A stretch of 7,540 nt of DNA from an uncultured Methanobrevibacter sp. (lineage in GTDB: Archaea > Methanobacteriota > Methanobacteria > Methanobacteriales > Methanobacteriaceae): NCBI GenBank assembly GCA_902783085.1, contig CACZPT010000136.1:1-7540 (forward strand), in the 5' to 3' direction. Positions 1-5,948 of the stretch are shown in pieces. The position numbers and the translations under genes were made by a program. A model generated the notes under the pieces. The model was not told where the DNA came from, did not search any database, and saw only the letters and a program-made list of their open reading frames with translations. Positions within the stretch are counted from its first letter, which is position 1. Each line of letters starts with the position of its first letter.

Positions 1-33
1 AGCCTCTAAGGAAAAATAAAATTGATTAGAATT

Positions 34-102
34 TTAATGTCTAATGCGGAATATTGTAGAGATTTTTTCTCTGCAATAAGACATTAATTTTGACTTTTTT
101 TT
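34..102 (+). terminator. Bulged hairpin followed by a T8 run (likely 3' end of an upstream plus-strand transcript)
   Basis: Positions 34-42 pair with 79-87 (9 bp), and 52-62 pair with 68-78 (11 bp). A 9-nt bulge lies on the 5' side (43-51) and the loop is five T. One inner pair is T57/G73, a wobble in plus-strand RNA but an A/C mismatch in minus-strand RNA, which favours plus-strand transcription. A T8 run follows at 95-102, the oligo-T signal used for archaeal termination. It probably ends a gene or RNA lying left of the window and convergent with pheT. On the minus strand the DNA beyond the hairpin (about 10-20) is also T-rich, so it may end pheT as well. No other feature is visible in 1-124. 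Confidence 0.45.
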
Positions 103-124
103 ATCACTGATTTTACATATTTAT

Positions 125-1780
125 TTAAACAATAAATTCAATTTCAAATCCAATAACCGGATAGTCTAAGGTAAAATTAGTAATTACTTCAGGTGATATT
201 TCACCAAAGAAACCTTTAATTGAACTGTTTAAACTATCACCTTTTAAATCAGCTACTCTTCCAGGAATAAATGATGGATTTTCACTATCGGAGATTTCCA
301 TTGTATAACCTAAATTAGAAACAATGCTTGTTACTACTGATTTAATTTCAGTAAAATTGGCAGTTGAATGACAAATTAATCCTGCTAATTTTTTAGAAGT
401 TCTAACTTTATTTTCTTTTGTATCATCAATGTATAACACATCACCTATTTCAAATATTTTCTGTGGTAAATCTTCGTGTTTGTTATCTTCTAAAAATTCC
501 ATTAAGCTATTAATTAAACTTGTACGAATCATAGTTCTATCAATTGTAATAGGTCTTGAAACTTGAACGTGGTCTTCTTCTTTTTGTCTCATTTTTGTAT
601 AATGTGCTTCTTCATTTGTAAGCATTAAACTCATTATTTCTTGAAAACCTAATCCAATCATAACTTCACGAATGGTTGATTCTGCTTTAAACCAATTATT
701 TTCATAAGCAACAGTGTTGATGTCTGGAAGTTTTGCTTCGACAGAGTTGATTCTATATTGGACTGCGATATTTTCAACAACATCAACTTCATGAAGTATA
801 TCGATTCTATAGGCTGGAACATAGACTTTCAATTCATTATCATTTAATATTTCAGCATCAAAACGTGCTTTTAATAATAATTCTTTAGTAGTTTCAGCAT
901 CTAAATCAGTTCCACCTATTAACTCATTAGCTACATCAACATGAACATTAATTTCTTGTGGTGTAAAATCAGGGCTCACGATAGTTTTATTGGAATATTT
1001 AACTTCCATACTTTTTATTTTTCCACCAACTTCTGCAAATGATGAACAGATAATGTTTAATGCTTGATTAACAGCTCTTTCATCATTACCAGTTACATCA
1101 ACTATAATATTGCTTGTATCTTCTTTGATTTTTGTTAACTCACCATTAATGATTGGTGGCATTGAAAGAATATTATCATCAGAATCTAGAATTAATGGGT
1201 ATTTGTCAAATTTTTCAATTAAATGGGCGTAGTCTTTACCTTTTTCATGTTTTGTTAGTATTTCTTCTGGAGTCATTTCTGATTCTTTTTCAAGTGGAAT
1301 AAATGAATTTTCTTGTTTTGGAGTTGCAATATATTTGAATGGTCCTTTAATAACATCTGCATTATGAATACCAATAGCTACTTTTTTTCTGTCCCTACCG
1401 ATTACCCAGTGGAGGTTTTCTTGGAAATCCATAATGTACTTAAGTTTATCTCCACTAAAATCAACTCCTTCAATCTTAGCAAATGCAATATATGGTCTGA
1501 TTTCAGCTACTTCATCTGATACATTTACACTTTCACCAGATTCTATAATTTCATATTTTGGAAGTCCAATTTCTTGACCAATAAATCCTTTAAAAGATCT
1601 AGCTACCCCTTCAACAGATAAATTATCAGGACGATTAGGGAAGAATTCAACTTTTATTTCTTCATCATTAAAGTCTTCGATATCGCTAGACATCATTGGT
1701 AATGTATCTATTAGTTCATCTTTTTCCATATCTATTCCTAAATCTTCTAAATCTTTATATTTGAATGTAATAACTGGCAT
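125..1780 (-). CDS. pheT: Phenylalanine--tRNA ligase beta subunit, archaeal type
   Basis: Beta chain of the cytoplasmic (alpha-beta)2 phenylalanyl-tRNA synthetase, which charges tRNA-Phe with phenylalanine using ATP. Seen: a conserved N-terminal block FFPNRPDNLSVEGVAR (46-61); a B3/B4 region, the editing and structural core in this family, at about 95-260 with VIGRDRKKVAIGIHN; a B5 domain at about 270-345 with PAYRIDILHEVDVVENIA, whose acidic residues match the family's B5 signature; and a C-terminal class-II-like core at about 360-551 with MIRTSLINSLMEFL and the FEIGDV block. The length of 551 aa fits the archaeal/eukaryotic beta subunit; bacterial chains are near 800 aa with extra domains. 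The start is supported by GGAG at 1790-1793, nine bases upstream. It follows the small membrane-protein gene after 26 bp and is probably co-transcribed with it. The alpha subunit gene pheS is not in the window. Residues 340-345 (VQYRIN) depart from the GYGYN-like sequence I expect there. Confidence 0.96.
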   Translation of the reverse strand: MPVITFKYKDLEDLGIDMEKDELIDTLPMMSSDIEDFNDEEIKVEFFPNRPDNLSVEGVARSFKGFIGQEIGLPKYEIIESGESVNVSDEVAEIRPYIAFAKIEGVDFSGDKLKYIMDFQENLHWVIGRDRKKVAIGIHNADVIKGPFKYIATPKQENSFIPLEKESEMTPEEILTKHEKGKDYAHLIEKFDKYPLILDSDDNILSMPPIINGELTKIKEDTSNIIVDVTGNDERAVNQALNIICSSFAEVGGKIKSMEVKYSNKTIVSPDFTPQEINVHVDVANELIGGTDLDAETTKELLLKARFDAEILNDNELKVYVPAYRIDILHEVDVVENIAVQYRINSVEAKLPDINTVAYENNWFKAESTIREVMIGLGFQEIMSLMLTNEEAHYTKMRQKEEDHVQVSRPITIDRTMIRTSLINSLMEFLEDNKHEDLPQKIFEIGDVLYIDDTKENKVRTSKKLAGLICHSTANFTEIKSVVTSIVSNLGYTMEISDSENPSFIPGRVADLKGDSLNSSIKGFFGEISPEVITNFTLDYPVIGFEIEFIV

Positions 1781-1806
1781 TTAATTATACTCCATTAATA
1801 ATTAGT

Positions 1807-2163
1807 TTAAACTCCATAAATAGCAATGAAGAATATTGACTCAATAACAAAATGTAGTGCCCTATGTTCTAATTCACCCAGATTGTCAATTAAAATAGTG
1901 TGACTTACATCGATTACAAAATGAATAAAGGCTGCTAAAATTCCAATTGTTGGTGATAGGAATATTATGCTTAATATTATGAAGTGAAATACTGCTTCCA
2001 TTAATTCATGTATTAACCAAGTTTTCCATGGTGAATACACAGATTGGTAGATTAATCCACCTAAAATCACATAAAAATTATTTAAAACTTTCCACATGAT
2101 TTGTGTGTGTAATATATCACTTATAGCTAAAAGAATTGCAACATAAAACCATAGTAATTCCAT
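1807..2163 (-). CDS. Small polytopic membrane protein, function unknown, His/Asp/Glu-rich helices
   Basis: I do not recognise this 118-aa protein with confidence. It is very hydrophobic, with likely membrane helices near 3-18, 28-43, 54-70, 71-90 and 103-117. Polar residues cluster in or beside these helices: D16 and H19; HELMEAVFH (52-60); HFVIDVSHT (81-89, an H-x3-D-x2-H pattern); and EHRALHFVIES (99-109). That spacing suggests a metal site or catalytic centre at the membrane. It loosely recalls small membrane families such as DUF3307 or the DUF457/YdjM group, but this is an impression, not an assignment. There is no cleavable signal peptide apart from the first helix. The start has a weak AGGA at 2174-2177, ten bases upstream. 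It is the first gene of a probable two-gene transcript with pheT and is divergent from valS. Confidence 0.8.
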   Translation of the reverse strand: MELLWFYVAILLAISDILHTQIMWKVLNNFYVILGGLIYQSVYSPWKTWLIHELMEAVFHFIILSIIFLSPTIGILAAFIHFVIDVSHTILIDNLGELEHRALHFVIESIFFIAIYGV

Positions 2164-2244
2164 TATTTAACAGTCCTATTAATTATTGATAATATAAATA
2201 TCTATGATTATTTAATATAATATAGTTATCTATATGGGTATATG

Positions 2245-2259
2245 ACGAAACTTAAATAT
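2245..2259 (+). promoter_or_regulatory. Putative archaeal BRE/TATA promoter of valS
   Basis: The sequence acgaaa (2245-2250) followed by cttaaatat (2251-2259) fits the archaeal pattern of a purine-rich BRE upstream of a TATA box. Transcription would begin near 2278-2284, leaving a leader of about 50 nt before the valS ATG. The gap it lies in (2164-2329) is otherwise AT-rich DNA serving two divergent transcripts. On the minus side several TATA-like stretches lie between 2185 and 2265, and I cannot choose one for the membrane protein-pheT transcript. No T-box or other leader RNA structure is visible. Confidence 0.5.
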
Positions 2260-2329
2260 TTTTATAAATAATAAATTATATAATTAATAATATTATTTTT
2301 TATCTAGAATTTATTTTAGGAGAAAATAC

Positions 2330-5044
2330 ATGTCAAAAGAAGAAATTCCTAAAGATTATGATTTTAAAAAAGAAAAAGTATGGGAGAAGAAATGGGAAGA
2401 TGAAGACGTCTACAAATATATTGGAGATGGATCCAGGCCTAGATATATAATTGATACTCCCCCACCATACCCAACTGGCTCAATTCATTTAGGTCATGTT
2501 TTAAATTGGGTTTACATTGATATGAACGCAAGATATAGAAGATTAAAAGGTAATGATGTGTTATTTACCCAAGGATGGGATTGTCATGGCCTTCCAACTG
2601 AAGTAAAAGTTGAAGAAACTCATGGAATAAAGAAAAATGATGTTTCACGAGCTAAATTCAGACAATATTGTGTTGATTTAACCACAGACAATATTGCAAA
2701 AATGAAAGCACAAATGAAAGCTATGGGTTATTCACAAGATTGGTCTCGTGAGTTTGTAACAATGACTCCGGAATACATGAAAAGAACCCAGTATTCATTT
2801 TTAAAAATGTATGATGAAGGATTAATTTATCAGGGTATTCATCCTGTAAATTGGTGTCCTCGTTGTGAAACAGCTATTGCTTTTGCAGAAGTTGAATATA
2901 GTGATAATACTACTTTTTTAAACTATGTAAATTTCCCACAGGCTGTGGAAGATTTATATGAAGATATTGTATCTTCTCAAAAATCAGGTAAACAAGCTGA
3001 TGCAAAACAAGAAGGTATTTTAATTGCAACAACTCGTCCGGAATTAATGTCTGCTTGTGTTGCAGTTGTTATACACCCTGATGATGACAGATACAAACAC
3101 CTTTTAGGTAAATATGTTGAAGTACCACTTTCACATCAAAAAGTTAAAATAATTGCTGATGAAGAAGTAGATCCTGAATTCGGTACTGGTGCAGTAATGA
3201 TTTGTACATTTGGGGATAAAACTGACGTAAGTTGGGTTCAAAAATATGATTTGGAAATCATTAATGCTATTGATGAAACAGGAACTTTAACTAAAGCTGC
3301 TGGAAGATATGAAGGAATGGACTTACAAACTTGTAAAAAACAGACTATTGAAGATTTAGATGCTGAGGGTTACTTATTAAAACAAGAACAAGTTGAACAG
3401 AATGTCGGCCAATGTTGGAGATGTAAAACTCCTATTGAGATACTTGTTAAAAAACAATGGTTTGTGGCTGTAAGAGATTTAACTGAAAAAACTAAAGTTG
3501 CAGCAGATGAAATGAACTGGGTACCTGAACACATGAAATCCCGTATGGTAAATTGGGCAGATTCAATGGAATGGGACTGGTGTATTTCAAGACAAAGAAT
3601 TTTTGCAACACCAATTCCTGTTTGGTACTGTAAAGATTGTGGAAAAGTAATTTTACCTGATGTTGAAGATTTACCAGTTGATCCAACTCAAGATAAACCT
3701 AAACATGCTTGTGAATGTGGTTGTGAAGAATTTATTCCAGAAGAAGATGTTTTAGATACTTGGATGGATTCATCAATTTCACCATTATCTATTGCCGGAT
3801 GGCCAGATGAAGATTACGTAAATCATTTCCCATCAAATATCCGTCCTCAAGGACATGATATTATCCGTACATGGGCGTTTTATACAACTCTTAGATGTTT
3901 AGCATTAACTGGTGAAAAACCATTTGATGATATTGTAATTAATGGTATGGTATTCGGTGAAGATGGAAATAAAATGAGTAAATCTAGACCAGAGTTTGTT
4001 GTAGGACCTGAAGAAGTTATTGAAAAATATGGTGCGGATCCTTTAAGGTCTTGGGCTGCTAACAGTGTCCCGGGTTCTGATGTAATGTTTGATTGGAAGG
4101 ATATTAAACATGGATACAGATTTATTAGAAAATTCTGGAATGCATTTAGGTTCTTAAGCATACAAATATTTGATGAAGAAGTATCCTATGGAGATGTTAA
4201 AGATAATTTGGGACCTCTCGATTCTTGGATTTTATCAAAATTAAATAATTTAAATATTAAAGTAGATAATGCATTTGCCGAATATAATTTCGCAGATACA
4301 ATAACTTCTATTGAAAGATTTTTCTGGCATGATTTCTGTGATGAATATATCGAAGCTGTAAAATACAGATTATATACTGATGTTGGTGATGAATCTAGAC
4401 GTGCAGCTAAATATACATTAAGAACAGTTGTTGAAACTTCTCTTAAATTATTAGCTCCTATCACTCCATTTTTTGTTGAAGAAGTTTATCAATACTTTGG
4501 TGATGAATCAATTCACACAACTTTATGGCCTGAAGTAACTGAAGAGTTAATTAGTGATGAGTTTGAAAATAAAGGTGATATTACCGTTGATTTAATTGAT
4601 GAAGTAAGAAGATTCAAATCAGCTTCAAAGATTCCTTTAAATGCAGAACTTGCAGAAGTAAATGTTTACACAACTGATAAGGAATTAATCAATGTCTTTG
4701 AACAATTTGCTAGTGATATTGAAGGTACTTTAAAAATTAATGATTTAACTATTAAATCAGGTAAACCTGAAGTTCATGAAAAAATCATCGAAGTTGAACC
4801 AGACATGTCTCAAATTGGACCAAAATTCAAAGGGGATGCGGGTAAAATCATTGGTTATTTAAAATCAACTGATTTAGATGAAATCGATGCTATTTTAGCT
4901 GAAAATGGCGAATTAACTATTGGTGATTTAGTAATTAGTCAAGACATGTTAAATATTAAAAAAGAGATTGTTGGTGCAACTGGTAAAAAAGTTGATATTT
5001 TACAGTCCGAAAACTTAGACATGATTTTGGAAGTAATTAGATAG
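2330..5044 (+). CDS. valS: Valine--tRNA ligase
   Basis: Cytoplasmic class I synthetase that joins valine to tRNA-Val and hydrolyses mischarged Thr-tRNA. Seen in order: the HIGH-type signature PYPTGSIHLGHV with HLGH at 53-56; a Cys pair WCPRC (175-179); a CP1 editing domain at about 190-350 containing TTRPE (234-238) and a DPEFGTGAVM-type block; a second Cys pair CWRC (362-365); a third zinc-type cluster made of CKDC (434-437) and CECGC (461-465); DTWMDSS (476-482); the KMSKS loop exactly at 548-552; and an anticodon-binding helical domain at about 640-770. The remaining C-terminus (about 780-904) looks archaeal rather than like the bacterial coiled coil. The length of 904 aa is normal. AGGAG at 2318-2322, seven bases before the ATG, fixes the start. 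It is transcribed alone, divergent from the pheT transcript, and ends before a T7 run. Confidence 0.98.
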   Translation: MSKEEIPKDYDFKKEKVWEKKWEDEDVYKYIGDGSRPRYIIDTPPPYPTGSIHLGHVLNWVYIDMNARYRRLKGNDVLFTQGWDCHGLPTEVKVEETHGIKKNDVSRAKFRQYCVDLTTDNIAKMKAQMKAMGYSQDWSREFVTMTPEYMKRTQYSFLKMYDEGLIYQGIHPVNWCPRCETAIAFAEVEYSDNTTFLNYVNFPQAVEDLYEDIVSSQKSGKQADAKQEGILIATTRPELMSACVAVVIHPDDDRYKHLLGKYVEVPLSHQKVKIIADEEVDPEFGTGAVMICTFGDKTDVSWVQKYDLEIINAIDETGTLTKAAGRYEGMDLQTCKKQTIEDLDAEGYLLKQEQVEQNVGQCWRCKTPIEILVKKQWFVAVRDLTEKTKVAADEMNWVPEHMKSRMVNWADSMEWDWCISRQRIFATPIPVWYCKDCGKVILPDVEDLPVDPTQDKPKHACECGCEEFIPEEDVLDTWMDSSISPLSIAGWPDEDYVNHFPSNIRPQGHDIIRTWAFYTTLRCLALTGEKPFDDIVINGMVFGEDGNKMSKSRPEFVVGPEEVIEKYGADPLRSWAANSVPGSDVMFDWKDIKHGYRFIRKFWNAFRFLSIQIFDEEVSYGDVKDNLGPLDSWILSKLNNLNIKVDNAFAEYNFADTITSIERFFWHDFCDEYIEAVKYRLYTDVGDESRRAAKYTLRTVVETSLKLLAPITPFFVEEVYQYFGDESIHTTLWPEVTEELISDEFENKGDITVDLIDEVRRFKSASKIPLNAELAEVNVYTTDKELINVFEQFASDIEGTLKINDLTIKSGKPEVHEKIIEVEPDMSQIGPKFKGDAGKIIGYLKSTDLDEIDAILAENGELTIGDLVISQDMLNIKKEIVGATGKKVDILQSENLDMILEVIR

Positions 5045-5062
5045 ATTACTTCTTTTAATCAC

Positions 5063-5069
5063 TTTTTTT
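5063..5069 (+). terminator. Oligo-T terminator of valS
   Basis: A run of seven T lies 18 bases after the valS stop codon and is preceded by a TTTT stretch at 5053-5056. Archaeal RNA polymerase stops at such runs without needing a strong hairpin. Only a trivial 4-bp stem (5044-5047 with 5057-5060) precedes it. Confidence 0.5.
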
Positions 5070-5076
5070 AATAAAT

Positions 5077-5182
5077 AAGGTGAGATACGGGTTTGTTTTA
5101 CCTGTACAATAGTGATGTGAATTAGCGAATATTATTTTAACTTAGATGTATTTATTCACTTAGAGATATTGTATCCCACCTT
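5077..5182. other. Structured intergenic segment closed by a 12-bp imperfect inverted repeat (possible small RNA or MITE-like element)
   Basis: Positions 5077-5088 pair with 5171-5182 in 11 of 12 positions; the odd one is A5083/C5176. Inside lie a hairpin 5087-5092/5100-5105 (6 bp with one G/T, loop of 7), a stem 5105-5111/5167-5173 (7 bp, perfect) and a stem 5117-5122/5154-5159 (6 bp, perfect). The second and third share a few bases with the outer stem or each other, so not all can be complete at once, but together they resemble a branched RNA. The strand is unclear: the outer mismatch becomes a G/U wobble in minus-strand RNA, while the small hairpin's wobble favours plus-strand RNA. ACTTAGA occurs twice (5140-5146 and 5158-5164). 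No reading frame of useful length is present. A miniature transposon remnant with terminal inverted repeats is the main alternative; I see no target-site duplication. Confidence 0.4.
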
Positions 5183-5184
5183 TT

Positions 5185-5203
5185 CTAATGATTGTTTCAT
5201 TAG
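5185..5203. other. Perfect 7-bp stem-loop
   Basis: CTAATGA (5185-5191) and TCATTAG (5197-5203) are exact reverse complements around a 5-nt loop, starting two bases after the inverted repeat ending at 5182. The plus strand after it is T-rich but lacks a long T-run. It could be the end of a plus-strand RNA from the preceding segment, or part of the 3' region of the convergent acetyltransferase transcript. Confidence 0.35.
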
Positions 5204-5228
5204 TTAATTTCGTTGAATTTATTTAATT

Positions 5229-5249
5229 TAGCATCCAATACTGGTGCTA
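5229..5249 (+). other. 7-bp stem-loop with one wobble pair
   Basis: Positions 5229-5235 pair with 5243-5249 around a 7-nt loop. The one non-Watson-Crick pair is T5234/G5244, a wobble in plus-strand RNA. The remaining stretch (5250-5329) is AT-rich, with a short A-run at 5300-5304 that would read as T5 just past the acetyltransferase gene on the minus strand. I see nothing else in it. Confidence 0.25.
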
Positions 5250-5329
5250 CATGGTAATATTTGTTATTTATCTATTTAAGCCTTGTTGAAGCGATTTAGA
5301 AAAATTTACTTCATTTAAAATTATTGTTC

Positions 5330-5917
5330 TTATTCTGAAATATTATTTTCAATTTCTCGAACAACTTTTGCAGGCACATCAACAGCTAAAGAATTATCTG
5401 GAATATCTTGGGTAACTACAGCTCCAGCCCCTATAACTACATTGTTTCCAATTGTAATTCCAGGTAATATACATACATTAGCTCCAATCCACACATCGTT
5501 ACCTATTTTAATTTCACTAGCTATTCTTAAACGTTCTCTTCTTCCTTTGGGATTTATTGGATGACCAACCGTTGTAATTGTTGTGTTTGGCCCAATCATC
5601 ACATCGTTTCCAATATATACTTCTTTTATATCTAAAATAGTTAAATTATAGTTTCCTACAAAATTATTACCAATGAATATGTTTTTTCCATTGTCGCAAT
5701 TGAATGTATTTTCAATATTTACATTATCTCCGACACTTCCAAGCATTTCTTTTAAAAATTCATAACGTTTTTCACTATCGTTACTTTTGATTTGATTGTA
5801 TTTTTGACAATTGATTATTGCATTTTGCTTTAATTTAACAACTTCTTCATCATCAAAGCAATATTCTAGTCCATTTTTTAGTTTGTCAATTTCTTTCATA
5901 TTGGTAAAATTTATCAT
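5330..5917 (-). CDS. Sugar O-acetyltransferase, maltose/galactoside acetyltransferase family (left-handed beta-helix)
   Basis: Predicted cytoplasmic enzyme moving an acetyl group from acetyl-CoA to a sugar hydroxyl; the acceptor cannot be read from sequence. The N-terminal region (7-58) fits the Maa/LacA helical domain, with KLKNGLEYCFDDEEVV. TFNCDNGKNIFIGNNFVGNYNLTILD (71-96) matches the family's substrate-side block. Isoleucine/valine-rich hexapeptide repeats follow (101-113 and 137-168), with TTVGHP placing the likely catalytic His at 119 and IGANVCILPGITIG at 143-157. The C-terminal VPAKVVREI (181-189) follows an Asp at 180 where Gly or Asn is more usual. The length of 195 aa is normal. 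The start is uncertain: Met7 (5899) gives the N-terminal spacing typical of the family, while Met1 (5917) adds six residues. Neither has a Shine-Dalgarno sequence. It is divergent from aroA and convergent with valS, so it is probably transcribed alone. Confidence 0.92.
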   Translation of the reverse strand: MINFTNMKEIDKLKNGLEYCFDDEEVVKLKQNAIINCQKYNQIKSNDSEKRYEFLKEMLGSVGDNVNIENTFNCDNGKNIFIGNNFVGNYNLTILDIKEVYIGNDVMIGPNTTITTVGHPINPKGRRERLRIASEIKIGNDVWIGANVCILPGITIGNNVVIGAGAVVTQDIPDNSLAVDVPAKVVREIENNISE

Positions 5918-5920
5918 TAA

Positions 5921-5948
5921 TTTTATCTATACTTATTCATAGATAAAA
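5921..5948. promoter_or_regulatory. Perfect palindrome between divergent acetyltransferase and aroA starts (possible operator)
   Basis: TTTTATCTAT (5921-5930) and ATAGATAAAA (5939-5948) are exact 10-bp inverted repeats around an 8-nt spacer; A5920/T5949 would add an eleventh pair. It fills nearly the whole 30-bp gap between the two start codons, and its last base is the A of the aroA ATG. Because the arms are AT-rich they may also act as promoter elements. For aroA a TATA-like stretch lies near 5906-5915, inside the acetyltransferase 5' end, which would give a leader of about 10 nt or none. Neither gene has a Shine-Dalgarno sequence, consistent with leaderless or near-leaderless mRNAs. A dimeric repressor site controlling both genes is a fair reading but unproven. 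Confidence 0.45.

Noticed and set aside
1313..1519. Plus-strand open frame of 68 codons inside pheT
   Set aside because: Lies entirely antisense to a clear pheT, has no ribosome site and no recognisable protein features.
2270..2329. T-box or other amino-acid-sensing leader before valS
   Set aside because: The predicted leader is only about 50 nt and very AT-rich, with no stem or T-box sequence.
3492..4464. Three minus-strand open frames (64 to 93 codons) inside valS
   Set aside because: They are antisense to conserved ValRS domains, including the KMSKS region; their sequences look like reverse reads of the real gene.
5112..5166. Kink-turn or box C/D guide RNA inside the structured segment
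   Set aside because: GTGATG resembles box C and GA steps occur on both sides of the internal loop, but there is no CTGA box D and the spacing is off by one for a standard kink-turn.
5045..5329. Small protein gene or tRNA in the convergent gap
   Set aside because: The longest ATG frame noticed is about 12 codons, and no cloverleaf with a T-arm GGTTCRA sequence is present.
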